Shown here: piece after piece, positions 54,826-64,000 of the stretch | Layout of the letters: each line of letters begins with the position of its first letter | Position numbering within the stretch: position 1 is the first letter of the stretch | Assembly: GCF_024199945.1 (NCBI RefSeq) | Contig: NZ_JANADP010000001.1 | Location: 2,418,001-2,482,000, forward strand | Source: Bradyrhizobium sp. CCGUVB4N | GTDB lineage: Bacteria; Pseudomonadota; Alphaproteobacteria; Rhizobiales; Xanthobacteraceae | DNA length: 64,000 nucleotides | Direction: 5' to 3' | Translations under genes and position numbers: made by a program | Notes under the pieces: generated by a model | The model's database searches: none | Told to the model about the DNA's origin: nothing | What the model saw: the letters and a program-made list of their open reading frames with translations, nothing else

Positions 54826-55088
54826 AGTCGATCTTTTTCTTTGCGCGTGTCTTGCGCGGTTGGTGCCTCAAGACTGGGCATCCGCGCGGAATGGACGGTT
54901 GATATGATCTCTAGCACATGCAGCGCTATCGTCCGAGCATCCTTGCAGCCGGATAGCATGCGTGGATGCATGATGCCATCATGTTTCCTACACATTTCGA
55001 TGCGCTTACATGATCAAGACTGACTCGATGATATCGTCATCGTCAAAACCTTGCCTCTCATGTCCTGGTCTGGCATTGCATTCGCGGA

Positions 55089-56117
55089 ATGAACGAGATG
55101 ACAACTTTGCGACCAGTGATCGTGACCGGCGCTGCCGGCTTTATCGGAATGCATGTCTGTGAACGGCTGTTGGCGCGTGGCGAACAGGTCGTTGGTATCG
55201 ATGCGTTCACACCGTATTACGATCCGGCGCTGAAGCGCGCGCGCCTCGAAAAGCTCAAGCATCTTCCGGGCTTCAGCTTCCACGAGATCGACCTTGCCGA
55301 TTTTGCCGCGGTGATCCGCGTATTCGATGAAGTCGCGCCCGATCGGGTTGTCCACCTTGCGGCGCAGCCGGGCGTGCGCGCCTCGATCGACGATCCCATC
55401 ACCAGCATCCGTGCCAATTGTGACGGCTTTGTCACCGTGCTGGAGGCCGGCCGGCGCCATGGCCTGGCGCATCTCGTCTACGCCTCGTCGAGCTCTGTCT
55501 ATGGTGCCAACCGCACCCTGCCGTATTCGACCGAGCAATCGGTGAACCATCCGGTCAGCCTGTATGCCGCGAGCAAGAAGGCCAACGAGCTGATGGCGCA
55601 CACCTTTGCGCATGTTCACAAGCTGCCGGTGACGGGCCTGCGCTTCTTCACCGTCTACGGTCCGTGGGGCCGGCCCGACATGGCCGCCTATCTGTTCACG
55701 CGCGCGATCTTCGCGAATGAGCCGATCAAGATTTTCAATAATGGCGACATGTGGCGCGACTTCACCTATGTCGACGACATCGTCGAGGGCGTGATCCGCA
55801 CCCTCGATCGGCCCGCAGCTCCGAATCCCGCGTGGAACGCGGAGCGGCCTGAAAATTCGTCGAGCTATGCGCCGTACCGCGTCTACAACATCGGCAACAA
55901 CAGGTCGGTCAAGCTGCTCGAGTTCGTCGAGACGCTCGAGAAGATCATCGGCAAGCCCGCGATCCGCAAGCTGCTGCCGATGCAGGCCGGCGACGTCCTG
56001 GAGACGCGCGCCGACATCTCCGCCCTCCAGCGCGACGTCGGTTTCGCGCCGTCGACGCCAATCGCGGAAGGCCTCGCGCGTTTCGTCGAATGGTATCGAA
56101 AGTACCACGGCGTGTGA
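55089..56117 (+). CDS. NAD-dependent sugar epimerase (UDP-glucuronate 4-epimerase type)
   Basis: An SDR enzyme of 342 residues with GAAGFIGMHV, LAAQPGVRASID, YASSSSVYGANRTLPYST and the YAASK active site. The PGVRASID and VYGANRTLP segments match UDP-glucuronate 4-epimerases such as LpsL, which make UDP-galacturonate. It is followed by UDP-glucose dehydrogenase, which would supply its substrate. Galacturonate is a known component of Bradyrhizobium EPS; that this polymer contains it is inferred. Confidence 0.92.
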   Translation: MNEMTTLRPVIVTGAAGFIGMHVCERLLARGEQVVGIDAFTPYYDPALKRARLEKLKHLPGFSFHEIDLADFAAVIRVFDEVAPDRVVHLAAQPGVRASIDDPITSIRANCDGFVTVLEAGRRHGLAHLVYASSSSVYGANRTLPYSTEQSVNHPVSLYAASKKANELMAHTFAHVHKLPVTGLRFFTVYGPWGRPDMAAYLFTRAIFANEPIKIFNNGDMWRDFTYVDDIVEGVIRTLDRPAAPNPAWNAERPENSSSYAPYRVYNIGNNRSVKLLEFVETLEKIIGKPAIRKLLPMQAGDVLETRADISALQRDVGFAPSTPIAEGLARFVEWYRKYHGV

Positions 56118-56278
56118 TCGCCGAAGCGAACGGCAAGACAACAAAAATACTCGGGTGGCGACGGTTAAGGTTTGTTCGGCTTGCGAAGCAGCTTGCCCTA
56201 ATGTTGGGCGTGCGACCGGATAGAGAATTGGTCTAGGGTGTTCAGTGGAACATCCGTCGTCAACGGAAAGAGTTTTTC

Positions 56279-57592
56279 ATGCGAATCGCGATGATCGGCA
56301 CGGGTTATGTGGGACTGGTGTCCGGAGCCTGCTTTGCGGATTTCGGTCACGACGTCACCTGCGTCGACAAGGACGAGAAGAAGATCGCTAGCCTTCATCG
56401 CGGCGAGATCCCGATCTACGAACCGGGCCTCGACGAACTGGTCGCGACCAATGTGAAGGCCAAGCGCCTCGACTTCACCACTGACCTGTCGAAGCCGGTC
56501 GCGGATGCCGATGCCGTGTTCATCGCGGTCGGCACGCCGTCGCGTCGCGGCGATGGCCATGCCGATCTCTCTTACGTCTACGCTGCCGCGAAGGAGATCG
56601 CGCAGTCGCTGTCCGGCTTCACCGTCGTGGTGACGAAGTCGACCGTTCCGGTCGGCACTGGTGACGAGGTCGAGCGCATCATCCGCGAGGCCAATCCCAA
56701 GGCCGACGTCGTCGTCGCCTCCAATCCGGAGTTCCTGCGCGAGGGCGCTGCGATCCGCGACTTCAAGTTCCCCGATCGCGTCGTGGTCGGCACGTCCGAC
56801 GAGCGCGGCCGCAAGGTGATGGGCGACATCTACCGTCCGCTTTCGCTGAACCAGGCGCCGCTGATGTTTACCGCGCGCCGCACCGCCGAGATGATCAAAT
56901 ACGCCGCCAACGCGTTCCTCGCGACCAAGATCACCTTCATCAACGAGATCGCGGACCTCTCGGAAAAGGTCGGCGCCAACGTCCAGGAAGTCGCGCGCGG
57001 CATCGGCCTCGACAACCGCATCGGCACAAAATTCCTGCATGCCGGTCCGGGCTTCGGCGGCTCCTGCTTCCCGAAGGACACCAAGGCGCTGATCAAGATC
57101 GCGCAGGATTACGACGTGAGCTTGCGCATCGTCGAATCTGTGCTGGCGGTCAACGAGAACCGCAAGCGGGCGATGGCACGGAAAGTCAGCCAGGCGCTGG
57201 GCGGCTCCTTGCGCGGCAAGACCATCGCCGTGCTCGGCCTCACCTTCAAGCCCGACACCGACGACATGCGCGATGCGCCGTCGATCCCGCTGGTCACCGG
57301 CCTGATCGACATGGGCGCAAAGGTGAAGGCCTTCGACCCGGTCGGCATGGAGCAGGCAAAGGGCGAGCTGCCCAACATCACCTACTCCGAGGACGCCTAT
57401 TCCTGCGCCCAAGACGCCGATGCAATCGTCATCGTCACCGAATGGGTGCAGTTCCGCGCGCTCGATCTCGACCGGCTGAAGAGCGTCATGGCGCAGCCCG
57501 TCGTCGTCGACCTCCGCAACATCTACCGCCCCGAAGAGATGGCCGAGGCCGGCTTCGTTTATGAAAGCGTGGGACGGTCGTCCCAGGCTTAG
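56279..57592 (+). CDS. ugd: UDP-glucose 6-dehydrogenase
   Basis: Oxidises UDP-glucose to UDP-glucuronate. The 437-residue protein has MIGTGYVGLVSGACFADFGH at the N terminus (NAD site), NPEFLREGAAI, the catalytic Cys263 in GFGGSCFPKDTKAL, and the C-terminal NTP-sugar part (GLTFKPDTDDMRDAPS). Length is normal. It is directly after the epimerase on the same strand, with a 161-base gap. Confidence 0.97.
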   Translation: MRIAMIGTGYVGLVSGACFADFGHDVTCVDKDEKKIASLHRGEIPIYEPGLDELVATNVKAKRLDFTTDLSKPVADADAVFIAVGTPSRRGDGHADLSYVYAAAKEIAQSLSGFTVVVTKSTVPVGTGDEVERIIREANPKADVVVASNPEFLREGAAIRDFKFPDRVVVGTSDERGRKVMGDIYRPLSLNQAPLMFTARRTAEMIKYAANAFLATKITFINEIADLSEKVGANVQEVARGIGLDNRIGTKFLHAGPGFGGSCFPKDTKALIKIAQDYDVSLRIVESVLAVNENRKRAMARKVSQALGGSLRGKTIAVLGLTFKPDTDDMRDAPSIPLVTGLIDMGAKVKAFDPVGMEQAKGELPNITYSEDAYSCAQDADAIVIVTEWVQFRALDLDRLKSVMAQPVVVDLRNIYRPEEMAEAGFVYESVGRSSQA

Positions 57593-57707
57593 GGTCCCAG
57601 GCCTGACCGATCATGCCGAGCTGATCATCGCCCGCCTCCTCGTGAGGCGGGCGAAATCGTCTCCGATGCGTTATGATCCAGCCGCGCCTGCCGCGATGGA
57701 GACTGCC

Positions 57708-58592
57708 ATGACCGACGACACCCACACGATCCGCAGTGGCTCCCTCACCGCGACCATCAAGGCGCACGGCGCCGAGATGTGCTCGCTCAGGCATGAGGAC
57801 GGCACCGAGTTCGTCTGGCAGGCAGGTCCCGCCTGGGCGCGCCATGCGCCATTGCTGTTTCCGATCGTCGGGCGTCTCGCCAATGACGAAATGCGGTACC
57901 GGGGCAAGACCTACCGGATGACCCAGCATGGCTTTGCGCGCGACAGCCGTTTTGCCTGGACGGGGCGTGGCGAGAACCGTTGCGCGCTCGTGCTCGAGGA
58001 CAGCGAGGCGACGCGTGCGCTCTATCCGTTCGCGTTTCGGCTGACGGCGGCCTATGCGCTCGATGCGTCCGGTCTCGATCTCTCGCTCACGGTCGCCAAC
58101 ACCGGCAAGGAGACGCTGTCGGTGTCGCTCGGTGGCCACCCCGCTTTCAACTGGCCGCTTCGTCCTGGTGTGCCGAAGCAGAGCTACGCGCTGACATTCA
58201 CGCACGAGGAGCCGTCCCCGGTTCACCGTGTCGAAGGCGGCCTCCTGCTCGCGGATACGGATCCGAGCCCGGTCCGAGGCACTGTACTTCCTTTGTCGGA
58301 AGCGCTGTTCAGTAACGACGCCGTCATCCTCGATCCCGTCAACAGCCGCGGGGTCCGCTATGCCGCCACGGATGGCACCGGGCCCTGGCTCAAAATGTCC
58401 TGGCGCGGCTTTCGCGAACTCGGCGTCTGGTCGAAGCCGTCAGGCGCGCCGTTCCTTTGCATCGAACCCTGGCGCGGCTATGCAAGCCCCAAGGCGTTCG
58501 ACGGCGAATTCAGCGACAAGCCGGGCTTGATGCACATCGCACCCGGCGCTGAGGAGCAGTTGTCGTTCCGGGTCGACGTGGGAATATCCTAG
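57708..58592 (+). CDS. Aldose 1-epimerase family protein
   Basis: A 294-residue galactose mutarotase-fold protein: IKAHGAEMCSLRHEDGTEFVW, LFPIVGRLANDEM, MTQHGFARDSRF, LGGHPAFNWPL and CIEPWRGYASP. These are the segments of the aldose-1-epimerase-like (YeaD/LacX-type) family. The start at 57708 (MTDDTHTIRSG) was preferred to longer readings because the family begins there. It follows ugd but with about 115 bases between. Confidence 0.88.
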   Translation: MTDDTHTIRSGSLTATIKAHGAEMCSLRHEDGTEFVWQAGPAWARHAPLLFPIVGRLANDEMRYRGKTYRMTQHGFARDSRFAWTGRGENRCALVLEDSEATRALYPFAFRLTAAYALDASGLDLSLTVANTGKETLSVSLGGHPAFNWPLRPGVPKQSYALTFTHEEPSPVHRVEGGLLLADTDPSPVRGTVLPLSEALFSNDAVILDPVNSRGVRYAATDGTGPWLKMSWRGFRELGVWSKPSGAPFLCIEPWRGYASPKAFDGEFSDKPGLMHIAPGAEEQLSFRVDVGIS

Positions 58593-58593
58593 A

Positions 58594-58690
58594 GCATGAT
58601 CCGGAAAAGTGTGAAGCGGTTTTCCGGAAAGATCATGCGCAAACAACAACCTGAAGCGCGATGAAGATTCATCCACATCTCATCGCGCTT
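58594..58690. repeat. Composite intergenic palindromic repeat
   Basis: Two palindromes in a row between convergent genes. The first (58594-58638) has GCATGATCCGGAAAA against TTTTCCGGAAAGATCATGC. The second (58654-58690) has perfect 11-base arms AAGCGCGATGA and TCATCGCGCTT. The first sequence type is a known-style dispersed repeat of rhizobia. It starts right after the stop codon at 58592 and may end both transcripts. Confidence 0.75.
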
Positions 58691-58695
58691 TGCTC

Positions 58696-59544
58696 TCACA
58701 CCTCGATGCGCGTCAGGTCTTCGCCGAGCACGACGGGACCTGAATAATCCCGCCGGACATCCGCAAGGAGCGCGTTCAGCATGGTGTCGTCGGTGCGGGG
58801 ACGGTGATGGGTCAGCGCCAGCTTCTTGACGCCTGCTTTGGCCGCGATCTTGCCGACGGTGTCACCGCAAGCCAGCGTGTATTTCGCAAGCCGCCGGAAA
58901 TGGTCGTTGTTGATCTCCGGCGTCGCGAGAAAGCAGACTTGCACGAGCAGGTCGGCGCCCTCAGCCAGCCGCTCGAGGCCGGGGCAGGGGACGGTGTCGC
59001 CCGAAATCGCAATGACCTTGCCGTCCGCCTCGAAGCGATAACCGAGACACATCCAGCGCGCGAGAAACGCCGGTGACATGTCGAGCCCGTCGCCATGCGA
59101 AACGAGCTCGGCGCTGATCTTCCAGCGACCGGTATCGAGAACGGGGCCTGGAATGATGTCGGTTGCGACCACCGGTTTCCAGCCGCCGAACGTCGGCTCG
59201 CCCTGGTCGCGCCAGGCGATGTCTTTGTCGTAAACCTGCGTCACCAGCGTGTTGACGAGCCGTTCGGTATCCGGTGGCCCATAGATTCGCAGATCGTCCT
59301 TACGCCCATGCATCCAGGAATTCAGCATCACGTCGTAGAGGTCGCCGATGTGATCGAAATGATGATGGGTGAGAAAGACCGTGTTGATGGCGCCGAGCGG
59401 CACGCCGGCCTTGCTGAGCTGCACCATGACGCCGCGGCCCGCGTCGAACAGGATGTTCTCTTCGCCGAGCCTGATCAACGTCGTCGTTGCCATGCGACGT
59501 GGGTCCGGGCGCGGACCGCCGGTGCCGAGCAGAATGACTTCCAT
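58696..59544 (-). CDS. MBL-fold metallo-hydrolase (RNase Z-like group)
   Basis: A 282-residue protein with the metallo-beta-lactamase-fold metal site: LTHHHFDHIGDL, then SAELVSHGD, AISGDTVPCPGL and LALTHHRPRTDD near the C terminus. The layout (LLGTGGPRPDPRR at the N terminus) is that of the tRNase Z/arylsulfatase-like group of MBL proteins; the true substrate is unknown. It is monocistronic. Confidence 0.9.
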   Translation of the reverse strand: MEVILLGTGGPRPDPRRMATTTLIRLGEENILFDAGRGVMVQLSKAGVPLGAINTVFLTHHHFDHIGDLYDVMLNSWMHGRKDDLRIYGPPDTERLVNTLVTQVYDKDIAWRDQGEPTFGGWKPVVATDIIPGPVLDTGRWKISAELVSHGDGLDMSPAFLARWMCLGYRFEADGKVIAISGDTVPCPGLERLAEGADLLVQVCFLATPEINNDHFRRLAKYTLACGDTVGKIAAKAGVKKLALTHHRPRTDDTMLNALLADVRRDYSGPVVLGEDLTRIEV

Positions 59545-59840
59545 GGCGCTTACTCCCGTATGTAGCTCGTCGGTTTGGTCCCGTGAGGTTCGAAGGCGGT
59601 GCAGGCCAGATCGAAGCGGACGTTATGTTAACCAGCAGTTGAATCCGAATTCGGATGAGCGGAATTGTCGGCGCCGGGCGCGGCCGAAGCCGGTCCGGCG
59701 AGCCAGGCTCACACATCCATGCGCTCAGTGAGAAGTGTGGGCCAATTCATACTTAATACTGCAATACCGTGACCTATATTGTTTGGGCGACACAAGAAGC
59801 CTAGTATTCCGGCAGGCAGTTTCGGGGGCTCGAATAAGCC

Positions 59841-60656
59841 GTGAATGTTCGTTCACATGACAACGCATCACGCGGCGACTCGAATTTTCGAGCCGGGTCG
59901 CAGGCACACAGGACATCCAATATCGTGGCTGATTCCGCACTTCAGGAATTGCGTCCCATTGGGCGCGAGCGATTGATCGTGGTCGAAGACGATCCGGTAA
60001 CCCGCACGATGCTGGTCGGTTACTTCAGCGAGAACAATTTCGACGTGATCGGCGCCGGGACCTGCGCGGAATGTCGCCAGGCGCTGCGCGCGCGTACCGA
60101 CCTCGTCTTCCTCGACGTGCAGTTGCCCGACGGCGACGGCTTCGAGCTCGCCAAGGAGATCCAGGCGACCAGCAATGCGGGCATCATCTTCGTGACCCGC
60201 CGAGACACCGACGTCGATCGCATCCTCGGTCTCGAGATCGCCGGCGATCACTACGTCACCAAGCCGATCAATCTGCGCGAACTGCTGGCGCGTGCGCGCA
60301 GCGTGTTGCGGCGGCGCTCGATCGACCGCAAGGCGGCGCGCAACCACAATTCGATCGCCTTCGGCGACTGGATCATCGATCTGACGCGGCGCGAGCTGCT
60401 CGGCAGCGACGGCAAGCCGGTGGCGCTGACGCGCGCCGAGTTCGATCTGCTCGCCGCACTCGTCGGTGCGGACGGACGGCCGCTCAGCCGCGACTATCTG
60501 ATCGAGGTCGTCAGTAACCGCCAGGCCGAGGTCGACATCCGCACGGTCGATGCGCTGGTGGCGCGGCTGCGCCGCAAGCTCGTCGGCAGCGGCACGCCTG
60601 TCATCGCCACCGTCACCGGTGTCGGCTACAAGCTCGCGCTCAGCGAACGGCTCTGA
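59841..60656 (+). CDS. OmpR-family response regulator
   Basis: A two-component regulator of about 271 residues: receiver domain from LIVVEDDPVTRTMLVGYF with phosphoacceptor region DLVFLDVQLPDGDGFEL and the Lys in VTKPINL, then a winged-helix DNA-binding domain (ALTRAEFDLLAALVG, RTVDALVARLRRKL, VTGVGYKLA). No histidine kinase is next to it, so it is an orphan here. The start is uncertain: GTG at 59841 or GTG at 59925 (VADSALQELRPIG); the first 28 residues look unstructured. Confidence 0.92.
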   Translation: MNVRSHDNASRGDSNFRAGSQAHRTSNIVADSALQELRPIGRERLIVVEDDPVTRTMLVGYFSENNFDVIGAGTCAECRQALRARTDLVFLDVQLPDGDGFELAKEIQATSNAGIIFVTRRDTDVDRILGLEIAGDHYVTKPINLRELLARARSVLRRRSIDRKAARNHNSIAFGDWIIDLTRRELLGSDGKPVALTRAEFDLLAALVGADGRPLSRDYLIEVVSNRQAEVDIRTVDALVARLRRKLVGSGTPVIATVTGVGYKLALSERL

Positions 60657-60680
60657 TCTCATCTCGCGAAAGACCTGATC

Positions 60681-60710
60681 GCCCGCGCAGCTATCGTGTG
60701 CGGGCGCTTT
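60681..60710 (+). terminator. Intrinsic terminator after the response regulator
   Basis: GCCCGC and GCGGGC arms with the spacer CGCAGCTATCGTGT-like loop and a trailing CTTT. It lies 24 bases after the regulator stop, facing a convergent hydrolase gene. The stem is GC-rich and followed by T residues, so a rho-independent terminator is likely. Confidence 0.6.
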
Positions 60711-61842
60711 GATCCGTGGTGATTTGCCGCGTCGCTGCCGCGAGCTGGTCGTCGACCGCATAGAGCGTGCAGGTCGGCGACCATTTCATGCAGGCCGCGA
60801 GCGAATCGCGTTGCGCATCGTCCACGGTGGTGCGCCCCGAGCGCCAGCCGTAACCGCCATTGGGCGACACCGCGAAAGCCTTGTGCGGCGTGGTGCTGGC
60901 GAGATAGCGCGCAAACTCGGCTTTCGCCGCCTCACTGAAATGGCCGGGCGGCGGCAGCGGGTCGGGCGGGCTCAGGATGTCGTGGGCGAGGGCGCGCTCG
61001 CGCAGGAAGGCGTCGAGATAAGGCGTCCATTGCGGGCGGCCCGCCACGGAATAGAGGTAGTGGCCGTCGTCGCCGTAAGACGGCGCCGGGACGAATTTCG
61101 CATTGCCGCCATTGGCGCGAAAGGCAGCGTAGAGGCGGCGCGCCAGATCCGGGCCGAAGTACTGGTCGTTGGCCGCGTAGACCCACAGCATCGGCACCCG
61201 CGAGGTCTTGCCGAAGCTGGCGAACGCCTGCACCAGCCCATCCTCGTTGCAGACGTCTTCGTCATCGTCGCGCGAGCCCCGGCCGCCGGCGAAGCTGATC
61301 GCGGCGACGAGACCGGGCGGCGGCTGCGCGGTCAGGGCGACGGTGGCGAGCCCGCCGGCGGAATGGCCGGCTGCGATCATGCCTGTCGTGGTGACGTCGG
61401 GCCGACGCGCCATCGCATCGATCGCGGCGCGCAAATCGGCAACCGCTACCGCGGCCGCCGGCAGATAGGCGGCATTGGCGCAGCCGCCGACGCTATCGAC
61501 CCGGCCGCCGGGCGATGTGCCGTAGCCGCGCCGCATCACGATCAGGGCGGCGAAGCCGCGCCGGGCATATTCCAGCGCGATGCCGTAATATTCGCGCGCG
61601 TTCATGGTTGCGCGATCGCCGAAGCTGCGCGGCGTGCCATGGCTGAGCAGTGCCAGCGGATAGCGCTTGGTCCCGGCCGGGCGAACCAGAAACGCCTCCA
61701 GCCCCTGCGGTCCGGCTTCGGCCATTGGGATGCGGAGATCCTCGACGTAGAACTGGGCGGCGCGCGCCGACGCGCTGGCCAGGGTGAGGCCCATGGCGAG
61801 GCTGGCGATCAGAATAAACGAGAGCCAGTAAAACCGCGTCAT
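60691..61842 (-). CDS. Secreted alpha/beta hydrolase (dienelactone-hydrolase-like)
   Basis: A 383-residue exported protein with a signal segment (about 1-29: [20 protein letters not shown]) and an alpha/beta-hydrolase fold: [13 protein letters not shown] (oxyanion area) and the nucleophile elbow [12 protein letters not shown] (Ser), with late Asp/His candidates ANDQYF and DDGHYLYS. It is monocistronic. Substrate unknown; an esterase or lipase-like role is likely. Confidence 0.88.
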   Translation of the reverse strand: MTRFYWLSFILIASLAMGLTLASASARAAQFYVEDLRIPMAEAGPQGLEAFLVRPAGTKRYPLALLSHGTPRSFGDRATMNAREYYGIALEYARRGFAALIVMRRGYGTSPGGRVDSVGGCANAAYLPAAAVAVADLRAAIDAMARRPDVTTTGMIAAGHSAGGLATVALTAQPPPGLVAAISFAGGRGSRDDDEDVCNEDGLVQAFASFGKTSRVPMLWVYAANDQYFGPDLARRLYAAFRANGGNAKFVPAPSYGDDGHYLYSVAGRPQWTPYLDAFLRERALAHDILSPPDPLPPPGHFSEAAKAEFARYLASTTPHKAFAVSPNGGYGWRSGRTTVDDAQRDSLAACMKWSPTCTLYAVDDQLAAATRQITTDQSARTR

Positions 61843-62159
61843 GCGCCGACTCGAAAAGGTCCGATTTAAAAGAACACCATAGCACGATCGTCTCCCTTGA
61901 TATCGTGAAACGCATCCATCTCCGTCACCCTGAGGTGGCCGCTTCTTCAGCGGCCCTCGAAGGGCGACGGCCCGGCGGCATCTCGGCCGTTCATCCTTCG
62001 AGGCTCGGCACCCCGCGCGTTGCGCGGCGTACCTCGCACCTCAGGATGACGGAATCGGCCAAGGAACAGCTCCCCCGTCGCGCGTGTTGTGGTTTGGCGC
62101 GAGCGCGGCCGATGCTATGGTGTGGCGCAATCTCTGGACGGCAGGACGAGGATATTTCA
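61843..62159. other. Gap upstream of pgm holding an inverted repeat
   Basis: 317 bases before the pgm GTG. It holds the palindromic repeat 61921-62053 and the promoter for pgm. The open frame that runs through it in the pgm frame is not coding: its sequence is Arg/Pro-rich and matches the repeat. Confidence 0.55.
61921..62053. repeat. Large intergenic inverted repeat
   Basis: Outer arms TCCGTCACCCTGAGGTG (61921-61937) and CACCTCAGGATGACGGA (62037-62053) pair at 16 of 17 bases, with inner arms CCTCGAAGG and CCTTCGAGG. Long palindromic elements with these ends are common between genes in Bradyrhizobium. It could fold into a large stem in RNA. Confidence 0.75.
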
Positions 62160-63806
62160 GTGGCTGACATTCATCCCGCGGCGGGCAAGCTGGTTTCGCC
62201 GGACGCGCTCGCCAACATTCCGCGGCTCGTGACGGCCTATTTCGCGGGCAAGCCCGACGTCGCCGACCCTGCGCAGCGGGTGGCGTTCGGCACCTCGGGC
62301 CATCGCGGCACCTCGTTCAAGAACACCTTCAACGAAGGCCATATCCTGGCGACCACGCAGGCGATCTGCGACTACCGAAAGGAGAAGGGCCTCACCGGTC
62401 CGCTCTTCATCGGCATCGACACCCATGCGCTGGCCGAGCCTGCGCTTGCGAGTGCGGTCGAGGTGTTCGCGGCGAACGGCGTCGAGGTGATGATCGACAA
62501 GGACCACGGCTACACGCCGACGCCGGTGATCTCGCACGCGATCCTCACCTACAACAAGGGCCGCACATCGGGGCTGGCCGACGGCGTCGTCGTCACGCCT
62601 TCGCACAATCCGCCGGAGGACGGCGGCTACAAATACAATCCGCCGAATGGCGGCCCGGCTGACACCGATGTGACCGGTGTCGTCGAGAAGCGCGCCAACG
62701 CCTATCTCGCCGACGGGCTCAAGGGCGTGAAGCGCATTGACTACGCCAAGGCACTGAAGTCGTCGAGCGTTCATGCCAACGACTACATCACCCCCTACGT
62801 CGCCGATCTCGGCAATGTCGTCGATCTCGAGCTCGTCAAATCCGCCGGCATCAATATCGGTATCGACCCGCTCGGCGGCGCCGCCGTGCATTACTGGCAT
62901 CCGATCATCGAGCGCTACGGCCTCAAGGCTACCGTCGTGAACGAGGCGATCGACCCGACCTTCCGCTTCATGACGGTCGACTGGGACGGCAAGATCCGCA
63001 TGGACTGCTCCTCGCCTTACGCGATGGCGAGCCTGATCGCGATGCGCGACCGTTTTGACGTCGCCTTTGCCAACGACACCGATGCCGATCGCCACGGCAT
63101 CGTGACCCGCACCGGCGGCCTGATGAATCCGAACCACTATCTGGCGACCGCGATCTCCTATCTGTTCGCGCACCGGCCGAACTGGAGCAAGGATGCCGCG
63201 ATCGGCAAGACCGTGGTGTCGAGCTCGATCATCGATCGTGTCGCGAAAAAGCTCGGCCGTAAGCTGGTGGAGACGCCGGTCGGCTTCAAATGGTTCGTCG
63301 ACGGCCTCGTCAGCGGCGGCTTCGGCTTCGGCGGCGAGGAGAGTGCGGGCGCCTCATTCCTGCGCCGCGACGGCACGGTGTGGACCACCGACAAGGATGG
63401 CATCATCCTCGGCCTGCTCGCCGCCGAGATCTTGGCCAAGACCGGCCGCGATCCGAGCCAGCTGTTCAATGATCTCACCGCCGAGCTCGGCGTTCCCCAT
63501 TACGCGCGCATCGACGTCGCCGCGACCGGGCCGCAGAAGAACATCCTGAAATCCGTCACACCGGAGCAACTCGGGTTGAAAGATCTCGCCGGCGATCCCG
63601 TCCGCTCCACGCTGAGCAAGGCGCCCGGCAACGGCCAGCCGTTCGGCGGCATCAAGGTCGAAACGGATTTCGGCTGGTTCGCGGCGCGGCCGTCGGGGAC
63701 GGAAGACGTCTACAAGATCTACGCCGAGAGCTTCCGCAGCACCGAGCACCTGAAGAAGATTCAGCAGGAAGCGCAGGCGGGCCTGGCGAAGGTGTTCGGC
63801 GCGTAA
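62160..63806 (+). CDS. pgm: Phosphoglucomutase (alpha-D-glucose phosphate-specific)
   Basis: Interconverts glucose-6-phosphate and glucose-1-phosphate, the entry point for dTDP-rhamnose and UDP-glucose in the EPS pathway. The 548-residue protein has the phosphoserine loop [11 protein letters not shown], the metal site NDTDADRHG, the sugar-binding [10 protein letters not shown] and the final phosphate-binding [13 protein letters not shown] at 62160 with AGGA upstream gives the family start ([15 protein letters not shown]); longer readings run into the palindromic repeat. Confidence 0.96.
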   Translation: MADIHPAAGKLVSPDALANIPRLVTAYFAGKPDVADPAQRVAFGTSGHRGTSFKNTFNEGHILATTQAICDYRKEKGLTGPLFIGIDTHALAEPALASAVEVFAANGVEVMIDKDHGYTPTPVISHAILTYNKGRTSGLADGVVVTPSHNPPEDGGYKYNPPNGGPADTDVTGVVEKRANAYLADGLKGVKRIDYAKALKSSSVHANDYITPYVADLGNVVDLELVKSAGINIGIDPLGGAAVHYWHPIIERYGLKATVVNEAIDPTFRFMTVDWDGKIRMDCSSPYAMASLIAMRDRFDVAFANDTDADRHGIVTRTGGLMNPNHYLATAISYLFAHRPNWSKDAAIGKTVVSSSIIDRVAKKLGRKLVETPVGFKWFVDGLVSGGFGFGGEESAGASFLRRDGTVWTTDKDGIILGLLAAEILAKTGRDPSQLFNDLTAELGVPHYARIDVAATGPQKNILKSVTPEQLGLKDLAGDPVRSTLSKAPGNGQPFGGIKVETDFGWFAARPSGTEDVYKIYAESFRSTEHLKKIQQEAQAGLAKVFGA

Positions 63807-63830
63807 CGGCCGAGGCGGGCTTTCTCTCTT

Positions 63831-63982
63831 ACCCTCCCCTGGAGGGGGAGGGTCGATGCGCATGCAGCGAAGCGAAATGCGCAGCGGGGTGGGGTGAAGG
63901 TCCCTCCGCGATGAACAGTGCCCGTATGGAGAGATCACCCCGCCCCGGCGCTTCGCACCGACCCTCCCCCTCCAGGGGAGGT
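63831..63982. repeat. Large intergenic inverted repeat after pgm
   Basis: Outer arms about 24 bases long: 63831-63855 begins ACCCTCCCCTGGAGG and 63959-63982 ends CCTCCAGGGGAGGT; they pair almost perfectly. The inside holds GCGAAGCGAAATGCGCAGCG against a CGCTTCGCACCG-like segment. This is another common Bradyrhizobium-type intergenic palindrome, 24 bases after the pgm stop. Confidence 0.75.
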
Positions 63983-64000
63983 AATCGGCATTCCTGTATC

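Noticed and set aside
61905..62159. N-terminal extension of pgm by 85 codons
   Set aside because: The extension runs through the inverted repeat and contains no conserved Pgm sequence; GTG at 62160 has a ribosome site and the family start.
61921..63982. Composite transposon around pgm
   Set aside because: The two flanking palindromes differ in sequence, and there is no transposase or target-site duplication visible.

Overview
The window is high-GC DNA from an alphaproteobacterium, most likely Bradyrhizobium or a close relative. That is inferred from the gene style, the GTG/TTG starts, the che operon layout, the rhamnose and exopolysaccharide (EPS) gene types, and three intergenic palindromic repeats of a kind common in these genomes. 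No rRNA, tRNA, CRISPR array, phage or insertion sequence was recognised.

Region 1 (1-7958, + strand) is the distal part of a chemotaxis operon: the tail of an upstream gene, mcp, cheW, mcp, cheR, cheB, and a soluble receptor-like protein that seems to carry two degenerate MCP hairpin tips. Region 2 (8.1-14.6 kb) holds small or stand-alone genes: a GrlR-like protein, a CHRD-domain secreted protein, a VanZ-like membrane protein, a CSS-EAL cyclic-di-GMP phosphodiesterase and several very small membrane or secreted proteins.

Region 3 (14.7-57.6 kb) is a large polysaccharide locus. Precursor supply comes from rfbA-rfbB and rfbC-rfbD (dTDP-L-rhamnose, two divergent pairs), UDP-glucose dehydrogenase and a UDP-glucuronate epimerase (UDP-uronic acids); pgm at 62 kb supplies glucose-1-phosphate. 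Chain start is a WcaJ/WbaP-type initiating sugar transferase (20.4 kb). Assembly uses four GT4 enzymes, one GT2 and one unassigned GT-like protein. Export and length control use two flippase-like proteins, an O-antigen-ligase/Wzy-type protein, a second polytopic polymerase candidate, a Wza-type lipoprotein and a Wzc-type tyrosine autokinase. Decoration may come from five clustered acyltransferase-3 membrane proteins. The locus also has two clan GH-A-like glycosidases. One is an ordinary secreted enzyme. The other is a 1536-residue protein with an N-terminal glycosidase-like domain, about five tandem 161-residue repeats and an RTX/type-I-secretion-like tail. A LapG-type cysteine protease (BTLCP) lies in the same locus between two related small secreted proteins.

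Region 4 (57.7-64 kb) is mainly housekeeping: an aldose-1-epimerase-like protein, an MBL-fold hydrolase, an OmpR-type response regulator, a secreted alpha/beta hydrolase and phosphoglucomutase, separated by palindromic intergenic repeats.

The most unusual parts are the giant repeat glycosidase and its possible relation to the BTLCP protease, the related secreted pair around that protease, the five-acyltransferase block, and the double-hairpin receptor-like protein at the end of the che operon.
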